A stretch of 64,000 nucleotides of DNA from Neptuniibacter victor. Lineage in GTDB: Bacteria > Pseudomonadota > Gammaproteobacteria > Pseudomonadales > Balneatricaceae. How positions within the stretch are numbered: position 1 is the first letter of the stretch; each line of letters starts with the position of its first letter. The translations under genes and the position numbers were made by a program. Below the pieces are notes generated by a model. It worked only from the letters and a program-made list of their open reading frames with translations, did not search any database and was not told the origin of the DNA. The stretch lies in contig AP025763.1 of NCBI GenBank assembly GCA_027943745.1, positions 3,100,001-3,164,000 of the forward strand, in the 5' to 3' direction. Positions 34,723-43,610 of this stretch are shown one piece after another.

Positions 34723-36057
34723 TTAAAGCTTTTTAAGATAACGAGTCATCGACCACCAAGCCAATAACGACACACACAAGTTTGAAACCACCAGAGAGAT
34801 AAACATTCCTTTCAAACCAAAGAGTTGAGAACTAACCCAAGCCAAAGGAAGCGCGAACAAAAAAAGCCTAGCGATACTAAGTTTCATAGCACGAATCGGT
34901 TGGTGCAGCGCATTAAAGCTAGAGGCTGTAAGGAAAGTCACAGCCTGAAATGCAAAGCCAATTGGCACGATAAAAATCCACAAAATAATTAAGGTTTGCA
35001 CCTCACTTTTATCACTGAAGATGCTTGCAACCCCATCGGCAACCAACAGAAGCACAAGAAACACCGCAGATTGCCACACTAAAGAGAAGCCAGTAACAAG
35101 CCGATAAGCTCTTTTTACCCGCTCAATTTGCCCGGCTCCAAAGTTCTGACTGATGAACGGAGGAAGGGTCATTGATAGAGCTAAACAAACCAATAATGAC
35201 AGTGATTCGATTCGATTCCCTACCCCAAAAGCAGCAACAGCCTCAGGTCCATGACGTGCAACTAAATAGGTTAAAATAGCCTGAGCAACCGGTGTCATCA
35301 TATTGGATAACGCAGCAGGCAGTCCTATTTTCATAACGCCATTAAAATGCCGTTTCATTCTTTGTATATCTACCGGCTGAATCACCAACAGATGTTTTCT
35401 AAAGAAAAGAATATTAACCGCTACAACCGTAGTAACACTCCAAGCAATGATGCTCGCTATTGCGGCCCCTTGGATACCCATGCCTTCAAACGGCCCTATT
35501 CCAAAGATAAGGATTGGATCTAAAATAAAGTTAAGCAGCGAAGAACCAGCCATAATGAGTGCAGGCGTTTTAGTATCGCCGGTTGCCCGCATACAGGCAT
35601 TACAGACCATATTGATAACTAGAAACACAGAGCCAATTAGCCATACTTCCATATAACTATAAATCAAAGGCATCAAGCGTTCAGGGGCACCCATCGCATT
35701 AAATACAGGTCCAATTAATGTCTGAAAGAGAATACTTATCGCAACAATCATTCCCGCTACGATTAACAGATTATCAGAGGCTAAAGAACTCGCGCCCTCA
35801 CTATCTCCTTCGCCTAACAACCGCGCCAACGTTGCGGAAGTGCCAATCCCCAGGCCAATCGCCAGACTAATAACAGTAAAACAAACAGGAAACGTAAAAC
35901 CTAATGCAGCTAAAGCATCGGTACCCAGACGGCTCACAAAATAAAGATCTGCCAGATTAAAAAGCATCAAACTGACAATCCCAAGCATCATTGGAATTGT
36001 CATCCTCAATAAGGTGGGGCGAATATCGTCATTGAGAAGATTGGGGCGAGTAGACAT
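34723..36057 (-). CDS. MATE family multidrug efflux transporter
   Basis: This 444-residue protein has twelve hydrophobic segments in two halves. It contains MATE features such as MLFNLADLYFVSRLGTDALAALGFTFPV near the start, GIGTSATLARLLGEG, MRATGDTKTPALIMAGSSLLNFILDPILIFG, and in the second half GVGNRIESLSLLVCLALSMTLPPFISQNFGAGQ. Such proteins export drugs or organic cations in exchange for sodium or protons. It stands 213 bases upstream of phaB with a separate start; no regulator gene is adjacent. The substrate is unknown. Confidence 0.92.
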   Translation of the reverse strand: MSTRPNLLNDDIRPTLLRMTIPMMLGIVSLMLFNLADLYFVSRLGTDALAALGFTFPVCFTVISLAIGLGIGTSATLARLLGEGDSEGASSLASDNLLIVAGMIVAISILFQTLIGPVFNAMGAPERLMPLIYSYMEVWLIGSVFLVINMVCNACMRATGDTKTPALIMAGSSLLNFILDPILIFGIGPFEGMGIQGAAIASIIAWSVTTVVAVNILFFRKHLLVIQPVDIQRMKRHFNGVMKIGLPAALSNMMTPVAQAILTYLVARHGPEAVAAFGVGNRIESLSLLVCLALSMTLPPFISQNFGAGQIERVKRAYRLVTGFSLVWQSAVFLVLLLVADGVASIFSDKSEVQTLIILWIFIVPIGFAFQAVTFLTASSFNALHQPIRAMKLSIARLFLFALPLAWVSSQLFGLKGMFISLVVSNLCVSLLAWWSMTRYLKKL

Positions 36058-36193
36058 AGATCACCGGGGATAAAAGAGAGCGCACATCCTACTCTAACTC
36101 CCCTAAGAACAAAATGTCGATTTCCACAACGCAATGTTGTGATGAATACAAACGCTTTGCACTTTACTAAGTGAGGGGGAGCTATAGACGTTG

Positions 36194-37312
36194 CTATCTT
36201 GCGATTGCTTGAGCCTGAACTACTTCGGACTCTTGTAGATCACACACACCGGTTTCAGGATCGCATAGCGGCAATACCACGAGGTGATCTAACTCGATAC
36301 TGATACCAAGGTCTTCACCTACATCATGATCGTGATGACAGGCAGTAATACAAGGCAATATCTCTTTATTGTCCAGCTGAACGTGATAGAGATAATGTGA
36401 ACCACGAAACCACTTACTCACTATGCGACCCGTTAAAGGGCTATCTTCGCAGTGTTGGATGTCATCAGGCCGGATCAATAACTCTACTTCGGTGCCTGGC
36501 ACGTACCCTAAAGGCTCATCTCCGACCAAGCAGCCAAGTACAGAATCAACAGAATACTCATCTTTAATAGAAGCACGCAAGAACTCACCTAAACCTATAA
36601 AGTCAGCAACGAAGCGTGTTTTCGGTTCATGATATATATTAAAAGCCGTCCCACATTGTTGAACACGACCTAGCTGCATCACGGCAATTTTATCAGCCAT
36701 TGCAAACGCTTCCATCTGATCATGCGTCACTAAGATAGCGCTCATCTGCTCTTTACGAAGAATATCCCGAATTTCAGGAACCAATGTTTCCCGTAAATTG
36801 GCATCTAACCCCGAGAAAGGCTCATCAAGCAGCAACAGATCCGGCTTAGGAGCCATCGCACGCGCCAACGCGATCCTTTGTTGCTGACCACCAGAAAGAG
36901 AGTGCGGATAGCGTGCCTCAACACCTGGAAGCCCAACAAGCGCCAACAACTCTTCAACTCGTGACTGCTGATCTTTTTTAGACCACTTTTTAATACCAAA
37001 CGTTATATTGTCCGCAATCGTTAAATGCGGAAACAGAGCAATATCCTGGAATACCATGCCAATATTTCGTTTTTCAGCAGGCATCGTATGTCTAGCGTCA
37101 GCCAACAGCTGCCCACGCATCTCGATCTTGCCGGACTTTACCGGTTCAAACCCAGCGATCGCTCGCAACAAGGTAGATTTACCGCAACCACTAGGTCCCA
37201 ACAAACAGCCTATCTCCCCTTTTTCAAGAGAGAGAAAAACATTATGGACAATGTCTTGATCACCATAAGCAAGAGAGACATCTTCAACGATTAAATGTTC
37301 TGTTTTATTCAT
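36194..37312 (-). CDS. fbpC: Iron(III) ABC transporter, ATP-binding protein
   Basis: This is the ATPase of the ferric-ion importer. The 372 residues have Walker A GPSGCGKST (about 40-48), the Q-loop in GMVFQDIALFPHLT, the signature LSGGQQQRIALARA, Walker B LLLLDEPFSGLD and the switch His in LVTHDQMEA. A C-terminal regulatory domain with a TOBE-like fold follows (about 240-372, IRPDDIQ, RGSHYLYHVQLD). The HHDHD segment there is unusual. ATG 37312 follows the fbpB stop by four bases, with GGAAG eight bases upstream; the ATG at 37330 would overlap fbpB. Confidence 0.92.
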   Translation of the reverse strand: MNKTEHLIVEDVSLAYGDQDIVHNVFLSLEKGEIGCLLGPSGCGKSTLLRAIAGFEPVKSGKIEMRGQLLADARHTMPAEKRNIGMVFQDIALFPHLTIADNITFGIKKWSKKDQQSRVEELLALVGLPGVEARYPHSLSGGQQQRIALARAMAPKPDLLLLDEPFSGLDANLRETLVPEIRDILRKEQMSAILVTHDQMEAFAMADKIAVMQLGRVQQCGTAFNIYHEPKTRFVADFIGLGEFLRASIKDEYSVDSVLGCLVGDEPLGYVPGTEVELLIRPDDIQHCEDSPLTGRIVSKWFRGSHYLYHVQLDNKEILPCITACHHDHDVGEDLGISIELDHLVVLPLCDPETGVCDLQESEVVQAQAIAR

Positions 37313-37316
37313 CGTA

Positions 37317-38972
37317 TTAACTTCCAGCATGCCCTTTAGTAATCGATCGACTCAATAATATGACAGGAATAAGACCAACAACCACAATCAATAATGATGC
37401 AGGCGCCGCATCAACTAAACGCTCATCTGAGGCCAATTCAAACGCTCTTACCGCTAAGGTATTAAAATTAAACGGTCTCAAAATTAATGTAGCAGGCAGC
37501 TCTTTAAGCACATCAACAAACACAATTAACAATGCAGTTAAGACCGAACTGCGCATCAATGGTACATGTATCTGCTTTAAAACTTGCATCGGCGTACAAC
37601 CAAGCGTGCGCGCAGCGCCATCAAGGCTTGGTTTTATTTTTTCTAACCCACTTTGCACAGCCCCTAAAGAAACCGCAAGAAAGCGCACTGTATAGGCAAA
37701 TAATAGCGCAACCAAAGTACCTGATAAGATAAGGCCAAGGTCAACATCAAGCCAGCTAGAGGCAAGAGCAATCAACTGATGATCCAACCACGCAAAAGGA
37801 ATAATAACGCCTACGGCAATTATCGTACCTGGTAAAGCGTATCCCATGCCGGCAATAGCAATGGACAACCGAACCCGTTTACGAGGAATCAATCGGCCGG
37901 CATACGCCAAGACAAGCGCGAAGCCCACAGCGATAAGCGCAGCGAGAAAAGCAAGGTAAAAAGAGTTCCACGCCAGCTCAAAAAAAGCACCATCAGAAAG
38001 ATCAGCTTGGGTAATGCTCCAGAAAGCTAACTGTCCTGCAGGAATCAAAAACCCAAAGAGCACAGGAAGAAGACAGATTAAAAATGCAGTAACAGCCCTC
38101 CACCCTTTCAACTCAATCAGCTTCGCTTTTGCTTTATATTCTGCAGATGAATGATAGCGCGCTTTACGCCTAGAGTATTTTTCTACCAGCACGAGCAGCG
38201 CGACAAAACCCAACAGAAAAGCGGCAAGCTGCGCGGCAGCCGCAGAATCACCAAAACCATAGAAGGTACGAAATATTCCGGTAGTGAACGTACTAACACC
38301 AAAATATTGAACGGTCCCATAGTCAGCTAATGTCTCCATTAACGCTAAGGTTAAACCGGCAATAATTGCAGGGCGAGCCAGCGGTAGCGCCAATTTAAAT
38401 AAGCCTTGCCACTGGTTATAGCCCAGCGTTCGACTGACCTCTAAGGTACTAGCAGATTGCTCTAAAAAGGCCGCGCGGCTCATCAGATAAACATAAGGAT
38501 AAAGAACAAGCGCAAGCATGAAGATCGCCCCCAAAAGAGAGCGTATTTCAAAGAACCAATACTCGCCATAACCCAGACCGGTCAACTCTCGAATCGCGAG
38601 CTGGACCGGACCTGCATAATCCAATAATCCTGTGTAGGTATAAGCAATAATATAGGCGGGAACAGCCAACGGTAGCAAAAGAGCCCAAGCAAAGATTTTT
38701 CTACCAGGAAACTCACAAACACTGGTTAACCAAGCGGTTGGAATCCCCAGCAAAAGCACCCCTCCACCAACACCAAGCATCAGTAGTAGCGAGTTACTGA
38801 TGTAATCAGCTAAAACGGTATTATAAAGATGGGCAAATACATCAACCGATCCACTAAAGATAAATCCGATGATGATGAGGATTGGCAACATCAGCAACAA
38901 AGCAATGGCCACAGAGCTGATACCTAGCCACTGGGTTCCATTACTTTTCTTTAGTGTATTTACTACAGACAT
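37317..38972 (-). CDS. fbpB: Iron(III) ABC transporter, fused permease
   Basis: This 551-residue inner-membrane protein is made of two permease units, each with about six membrane segments. The EAA loops that contact the ATPase are seen as EVSRTLGYNQWQGLFKLALPLARPAI (about 180-205) and GAARTLGCTPMQVLKQIHVPLMRSSV (about 455-480). This fused double-permease form is usual in FbpB/SfuB iron and ThiP thiamine importers; the neighbouring binding protein points to iron. The start codon is ATG 38972, 102 bases behind fbpA with a hairpin between them. Confidence 0.93.
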   Translation of the reverse strand: MSVVNTLKKSNGTQWLGISSVAIALLLMLPILIIIGFIFSGSVDVFAHLYNTVLADYISNSLLLMLGVGGGVLLLGIPTAWLTSVCEFPGRKIFAWALLLPLAVPAYIIAYTYTGLLDYAGPVQLAIRELTGLGYGEYWFFEIRSLLGAIFMLALVLYPYVYLMSRAAFLEQSASTLEVSRTLGYNQWQGLFKLALPLARPAIIAGLTLALMETLADYGTVQYFGVSTFTTGIFRTFYGFGDSAAAAQLAAFLLGFVALLVLVEKYSRRKARYHSSAEYKAKAKLIELKGWRAVTAFLICLLPVLFGFLIPAGQLAFWSITQADLSDGAFFELAWNSFYLAFLAALIAVGFALVLAYAGRLIPRKRVRLSIAIAGMGYALPGTIIAVGVIIPFAWLDHQLIALASSWLDVDLGLILSGTLVALLFAYTVRFLAVSLGAVQSGLEKIKPSLDGAARTLGCTPMQVLKQIHVPLMRSSVLTALLIVFVDVLKELPATLILRPFNFNTLAVRAFELASDERLVDAAPASLLIVVVGLIPVILLSRSITKGHAGS

Positions 38973-38996
38973 TTAATCAGCTCAGATAAACAGAAA

Positions 38997-39020
38997 CGCC
39001 TGCAATCAGAATAGCAGGCG
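38997..39020 (-). terminator. Intercistronic hairpin between fbpA and fbpB
   Basis: CGCCTGC (38997-39003) and GCAGGCG (39014-39020) form a seven-base G/C-rich stem with a ten-base loop in the 102-base gap between fbpA and fbpB. On the minus strand it is followed by TTTCTGTTT. It may stop part of the transcripts or protect the fbpA 3' end, giving more binding protein than permease. Confidence 0.6.
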
Positions 39021-39074
39021 CTTTAATGTTACAATTCTAACATCTATCGCAACAATGACTCGATAACTTTAGGG

Positions 39075-40121
39075 CTATTTCCAGCCAGCTCTATCCATTA
39101 ATTCAACCGCAGCCCGGTTATTTTCACCCAATTTACTTAACTCAATATCATCGGCTTTAAAACGACCCAGTTCATTTAGCGTCGCAGAAATTTCAGCACC
39201 GTCAACAACAGGGTATTCATTATTCTCATCGCCGTACCAAGCCTGCGACTGGTCTGAAGCCATAAACTCCATCAATCTAATCGCGTTGTCAGCATTGCGC
39301 GCATGTTTAGTTAAACCCACACCACTCACATTCATATGCACACCACGGTCATCTTGGTTCGGCCAGAAAGCAGCCAATTTACTTGCAACCGCTTGGCTTT
39401 CTTCTTTATTGCTCTTCAACAAGCGACCAAAATAGTAGGTATTCGCGATAGCAATATCACAAACGCCAGCTGCCGCGGCCCGTAATTGATCCGTATCGCC
39501 ACCAGCAGGTGGTTTGGCAAAATTCGCAACTAACCCTTTCGCCCATTGCTCAGTTGCCTTAATACCATTTGCGTCAATCATTGAAGCCACAAGAGACTGG
39601 TTATAAATATTATTTGACGAACGAACACAGATACGCCCTTTCCATTTAGGATCAGCCAGCGCTTCATAGGTCGTTAACTGTGAAGGGTCTACTTTACCCT
39701 TAACGTAGAAGATAGTTCGTGCTCTCTGCGTCATCCCGTACCAATAGTTGTCAGAATCTTTTAGGTTAGTTGGGATCAACTTATTTAAGACATCGCTATT
39801 TGATACTTGCAAAACGCCAGCTTGTTTTGCTCTGTGTAAACGACCAGCATCAACAGTGACAAACAGATCCGCAGGACTAGCGCTACCTTCAACCTCTAAC
39901 CTTTTTAGCAAAGCATCAGCTTTACCTGTTACGAGATTAACAGCGATCCCCGTCTCTTCAGTAAAGCGATCAAACAACGGCTTAATCAACGCTTCTTTAC
40001 GCGCCGAATAAACATTCACCAAACCTTCATCAGCCACTGCAGAAATTGGCAATAAACCTGTAATAGATACCGCTGCTACGCCAACAGAAATAAATGCTTT
40101 ACCCAGAATACCTTTTTTCAT
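39075..40121 (-). CDS. fbpA: Iron(III) ABC transporter, periplasmic binding protein (FbpA/FutA type)
   Basis: This 348-residue periplasmic protein has a signal peptide (about 1-30, ending ISAVADEG). The start of the mature part LVNVYSARKEALIKPLFDRFTEETGI and the block VRSSNNIYNQSLVASMI are typical of ferric-ion binding proteins. The tandem tyrosines in NTYYFGRLL (about residue 225) are the usual iron ligands of this family. It is the first gene of fbpABC, with a Fur-like box about 57 bases upstream of the start. Confidence 0.94.
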   Translation of the reverse strand: MKKGILGKAFISVGVAAVSITGLLPISAVADEGLVNVYSARKEALIKPLFDRFTEETGIAVNLVTGKADALLKRLEVEGSASPADLFVTVDAGRLHRAKQAGVLQVSNSDVLNKLIPTNLKDSDNYWYGMTQRARTIFYVKGKVDPSQLTTYEALADPKWKGRICVRSSNNIYNQSLVASMIDANGIKATEQWAKGLVANFAKPPAGGDTDQLRAAAAGVCDIAIANTYYFGRLLKSNKEESQAVASKLAAFWPNQDDRGVHMNVSGVGLTKHARNADNAIRLMEFMASDQSQAWYGDENNEYPVVDGAEISATLNELGRFKADDIELSKLGENNRAAVELMDRAGWK

Positions 40122-40177
40122 CGACTTACCTATAAATCAAAAAATTTACCGACAACAAATAAGAATTAAATCATAAA

Positions 40178-40192
40178 CGATAACCGTTATCA
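40178..40192 (-). promoter_or_regulatory. Fur-like operator upstream of fbpA
   Basis: On the minus strand TGATAACGGTTATCG fits the Fur 7-1-7 consensus tGATAATnATTATCa at 11 or 12 of 14 informative positions and is nearly a perfect palindrome. It is followed by TATGAT (40175-40170), a possible -10. Fur with iron would repress the operon when iron is plentiful. Confidence 0.78.
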
Positions 40193-40206
40193 TTGATATA
40201 TATCTA

Positions 40207-41229
40207 CTAAATCTTTAGCTTTTCACCTTTACTCTTATTCGCAGATTTCTTCGCTTTCAGTAATGAACTGAGTTCTTTAAAAGGGGCAAAATAGATAAAA
40301 AGCAGATTCTGCTCGCCTTTCTTTTCCTCTCGGGAAAGACCAAACGCTAACAACTGCCCGCGAGTAGACACAACCAAACTATTAAACAGGCGATCCCAAA
40401 TAGCCAAAATAACACCGTAATTTTTATCGAAATGTCGCGGATCTGTTGAGTGATGAATCTGATGCTGCACAGGAGAAATTAGGAACCGTTCTAACCAATC
40501 AGGATAGCCTATACCAATATGAGAATGGCGCAGATTAGCCCCGAGAGTATTAAAAAGAAAAGCAAATAAACCTACTCCCAACACGGTGTATAGGTCGGCT
40601 TTTGGTCCAAAGAAAAAAACAAATAAAGCAATCAAGATCCCTTGCACGAGAACGGAACGTAAAGCGAATATTATGCCTTCAACTGGATGGGTTCGAAAAA
40701 CAGTGATCGGCGTCAGGGTCCGAGCAGAATGATGCGTTTTATGAAATAGCCATAAAGCGGGAACTTCATGCAATAACTTATGCACATAGAATCGTGAAAA
40801 ATCATCAAGTAGAAAATAGGTCAGCGTGAATAGCGTAACAATGATCCATTTAGGCCATTCATCACCTATTATGATTCGATATCCTAATAACTCATGAAGA
40901 TATTCAAACAACCAGGTTGCGACCGCTAGCTGAGTTATTATAAGGGGCGCAATAAACAAAAAAGATAATTTATTGATTAAGAAAATCGCATAATCAGCCT
41001 TAGCGGACTGAGACCACCATACTTTCCGGCTAAAAATAGTAAAAAAGGCCTGCTTGCTATCTTTCCTTTTAAACCATCTCAACCAAACAAACGCCACAAA
41101 TACGCTTAATAAGAGATATCCCCAAAACACCCGTTTTTTAGGATCAGTAAAAGCAACGATAACTTGCTGATAAAGCTCTAACCAGTTCGTCTCGATTATG
41201 AAATACCTTACTATATTTTCGTAACTCAA
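40207..41229 (-). CDS. Fatty-acid hydroxylase/sterol desaturase-superfamily membrane protein
   Basis: This 340-residue protein has five or more membrane segments and the three histidine boxes of membrane diiron oxygenases: HKLLH (150-154), HKTHH (163-167) and HQIHH (256-260), with DDFSRFYVH before the first. Such enzymes hydroxylate or desaturate lipids; the substrate cannot be told. The C-terminus is very basic (KAKKSANKSKGEKLKI). The frame opens with TTG at 41229 and no ATG follows soon, so the exact start is unsure. It sits between the Fur-associated fbp and DUF4856 genes on the same strand. Confidence 0.82.
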   Translation of the reverse strand: MSYENIVRYFIIETNWLELYQQVIVAFTDPKKRVFWGYLLLSVFVAFVWLRWFKRKDSKQAFFTIFSRKVWWSQSAKADYAIFLINKLSFLFIAPLIITQLAVATWLFEYLHELLGYRIIIGDEWPKWIIVTLFTLTYFLLDDFSRFYVHKLLHEVPALWLFHKTHHSARTLTPITVFRTHPVEGIIFALRSVLVQGILIALFVFFFGPKADLYTVLGVGLFAFLFNTLGANLRHSHIGIGYPDWLERFLISPVQHQIHHSTDPRHFDKNYGVILAIWDRLFNSLVVSTRGQLLAFGLSREEKKGEQNLLFIYFAPFKELSSLLKAKKSANKSKGEKLKI

Positions 41230-41236
41230 AAATACA

Positions 41237-41266
41237 AAAACCAGCTCTGCATCGCAGAACTGGTTT
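41237..41266 (-). terminator. Intrinsic terminator after the DUF4856 gene
   Basis: On the minus strand AAAACCAG-TTCTGC (arms at 41266-41254 and 41250-41237, one mismatch) forms a strong hairpin ending in five T residues. It separates the DUF4856 gene from the hydroxylase gene. Confidence 0.85.
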
Positions 41267-41284
41267 TATCAATCTAACGACTAT

Positions 41285-42682
41285 TTAATCGTTCTCAGCA
41301 CTTACCCCTGAGCTTAACTTATCCGCCAATTCACCCATATCAGCTAACACATCTTTATTGCGCGCCTTAACACCAAATTGATCAACCATAAGTTGCTGAA
41401 CCTTCAGCATATGCAACATGTACTGCTTCATATCAATTGACGATGCTTGCAGATAATTACCTTTGGCATCAAGTCCCATTACCTGCGTATTCCCTAGAAG
41501 CACAGGGCTAAAACCAATGAGACGATTCAATTTAACGGCGGTTTCACCTAGGTTTTTATTACCTACCTGAAGCGCCAAAGCGAAACCTTTCAGTTCTGCC
41601 CAATGCTTAGCGTATCCACGGAACTCTTTTGCGATATCACCGTTTGTTTCAATTAGCTTATTTAACTTTTGCAGATCTTTATAAGTTGAACCTGCATATT
41701 TGAATACAGCCTCAGCAATGACCAACTGCCAATTGTCAGCAATCGTTGATGCGTGAGTTTTCAGCTCTGTGCGCTGAGCATCCGTTAGATTCTCGCCTTT
41801 GGCATCAGTCAAAAGCTGCCTTCCATCTACAAATGCCTGAACGATATTATGGAGGTAAGTCGTTTTACCGCCTTTATCAAAGCCGGCTGCATAATATGCA
41901 TGTGCATACGCCATCTCATTGTATAAAGAGACCTTGCCGTCACCATTGAAATCCGCCAATGCCAAAGCATCACTCTTTTGCTTCGCAATCTTATAAACAG
42001 CTTCAGCATTTAGATTAAGCGTATTTGCTGGGGCACCAAAATAACCAAATGCTTCGTCCCAAACATGCTCTTTACCGGTATACTGTTTCCCTGCTTTATA
42101 CGGCTGACTGTTAGGCTTGATGTCTGCAGCAAGCTTCTCGTCTAAATAGTTATCAACCGCCTGATTATAAAATACTGCACCCATCACAAATTTAGAGATA
42201 AGTTGCTGATAATCGTAACCAGTAAGCGGGTCATAGCCTTTATTCGAGGAAGATGCTTTATCAATCATAGATTCAAGCACTTCCGGCCCTGTCATACCAC
42301 CCGGCCAACCAGGAACAGAACCTTTATAAACTTTGCCTACAAGGTTCTTTTTCTTCGATAGCTGATCAACACCCGACTGATCAACAATGAACGCACCCTT
42401 TGTCACTGGAGATAAAATTGAACGGCCAGCATCCTTAGCAGCAAAGTAGGACAGCATTTTAGCTTTAAGCTCAGCATTCGGCTGACCATTGCCCTGTCCT
42501 GACAATTTTTTTAACGAAGTATGCAATACCTGACGTGCAGCTTGCCCACTATAAGATACTGAGTGCTTAGCATCGCCCTCATACCCTTTCACCGTTACAG
42601 GGAAATCAACATAGTTTGGGGCAGCACTTACATTCGCTGCGCCGGCGATAGCGATACTTGCGACAAGAAGATTAAGCTTCAC
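41285..42682 (-). CDS. Exported DUF4856 protein, probably iron-regulated
   Basis: This 465-residue protein begins with a clean signal peptide (VKLNLLVASIAIAGAANVSA). The body matches what I recall of DUF4856: SYSGQAARQVLHTSLKKL, ILSPVTKGAF-type block, KEHVWDEAFGYFGAP, and a helical C-terminus with GFALALQVG and FSPVLLGNTQV. An EF-hand-like loop DFNGDGKVSLYNE (about 240-252) suggests calcium binding. GTG 42682 is chosen because AAAGAGG lies six bases upstream and it gives a normal signal peptide; an ATG at 42721 in the same frame has no ribosome site. A Fur-like box lies 82 bases upstream. DUF4856 proteins are reported near iron-uptake genes, from memory; the function is unproven. Confidence 0.82.
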   Translation of the reverse strand: MKLNLLVASIAIAGAANVSAAPNYVDFPVTVKGYEGDAKHSVSYSGQAARQVLHTSLKKLSGQGNGQPNAELKAKMLSYFAAKDAGRSILSPVTKGAFIVDQSGVDQLSKKKNLVGKVYKGSVPGWPGGMTGPEVLESMIDKASSSNKGYDPLTGYDYQQLISKFVMGAVFYNQAVDNYLDEKLAADIKPNSQPYKAGKQYTGKEHVWDEAFGYFGAPANTLNLNAEAVYKIAKQKSDALALADFNGDGKVSLYNEMAYAHAYYAAGFDKGGKTTYLHNIVQAFVDGRQLLTDAKGENLTDAQRTELKTHASTIADNWQLVIAEAVFKYAGSTYKDLQKLNKLIETNGDIAKEFRGYAKHWAELKGFALALQVGNKNLGETAVKLNRLIGFSPVLLGNTQVMGLDAKGNYLQASSIDMKQYMLHMLKVQQLMVDQFGVKARNKDVLADMGELADKLSSGVSAEND

Positions 42683-42763
42683 GGTATACCTCTTTAAAAC
42701 ACTTGAAAAACAATTACTCATAAATTGAAGAGAAAATTAACACAGCACAAAAGATAATGCTAC

Positions 42764-42778
42764 CGATAAACATTATCA
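42764..42778 (-). promoter_or_regulatory. Fur-like operator upstream of the DUF4856 gene
   Basis: CGATAAACATTATCA (plus strand) fits the Fur 7-1-7 consensus tGATAATnATTATCa at 12 of 14 informative positions. A further GATAAT lies at 42753-42758, so the site may be extended, as in overlapping Fur boxes. Confidence 0.78.
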
Positions 42779-42886
42779 TTTAGATAAGCAGCACCATAAC
42801 TTGATCTAGATTAATGTTCGCACCCATTAATGATGATCGATACACTAAACCACTCATACAAATAAAATCGAGCGATAAGCAAAGGC

Positions 42887-43597
42887 ATGAATCTCATTCT
42901 TCTCACAGAAACAGATTTCTATCACTCCAATTGCGCAGAAATTGATGACCGAAGGTTTGTTCATATTAAAACCATTCAGAAACCATTGATTGGCGATTTT
43001 TTAAAAGTAGGCATCTTGAATGGAGATAAAGGCGTTGGCGAGGTGATTGCCTTATCGGACCAAGCGATATCATTACGTATCACGCTGAGTGAAAAGCCTC
43101 CTGAACCACTCCCTATCACATTACTACTGGCACTCCCACGCCCTAAAATGCTTAAACGAGTTCTTCAAACGATTTCTTCTATGGGCGTAAAAGAGCTTTA
43201 TCTGATCAACTCATATCGAGTAGATAAGAGCTTTTGGGGAAGCCCTGTAGTCGAAAAACAGATCAAGGAAAATCTCATCTTAGGTTTAGAGCAAGCCGGC
43301 GATACTCAGCTTCCAAATGTGTACCTTAAAAAACGTTTTAAACCCTTTATTGAAGATGAACTTCCGGCTATCAGCCAAAACTCTCGCTCACTGATAGCAC
43401 ACCCCTACGAAGCAGCCCCTTGCCCCACCCCCTCTAGGGAGCAAATAACACTGGCAATTGGCCCTGAAGGTGGCTTCATCCCCTATGAAGTAGAAAAGTT
43501 TAATCAGTGCGGCTTTGAATCAATACATATTGGCGAAAGAATTCTTCGGGTAGAAAACGCAGTACCTAGCCTGCTTTCTCGGCTTTTCGAAATTTAA
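42887..43597 (+). CDS. rsmE: 16S rRNA (uracil-1498-N3)-methyltransferase
   Basis: RsmE methylates U1498 of 16S rRNA. The 236 residues show the PUA-like N-terminus (about 1-70), the SPOUT domain with ALPRPKMLKRVLQTISSMGVKELYLINSYRVDKSFW, and the knot with LAIGPEGGFIPYEVEKF and GERILRVENAV. The enzyme is a little shorter and more divergent than E. coli RsmE, but all SAM-binding segments are there. It converges with ampD (13 bases apart). Confidence 0.9.
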   Translation: MNLILLTETDFYHSNCAEIDDRRFVHIKTIQKPLIGDFLKVGILNGDKGVGEVIALSDQAISLRITLSEKPPEPLPITLLLALPRPKMLKRVLQTISSMGVKELYLINSYRVDKSFWGSPVVEKQIKENLILGLEQAGDTQLPNVYLKKRFKPFIEDELPAISQNSRSLIAHPYEAAPCPTPSREQITLAIGPEGGFIPYEVEKFNQCGFESIHIGERILRVENAVPSLLSRLFEI

Positions 43598-43610
43598 GGC
43601 TCTCAAACCA

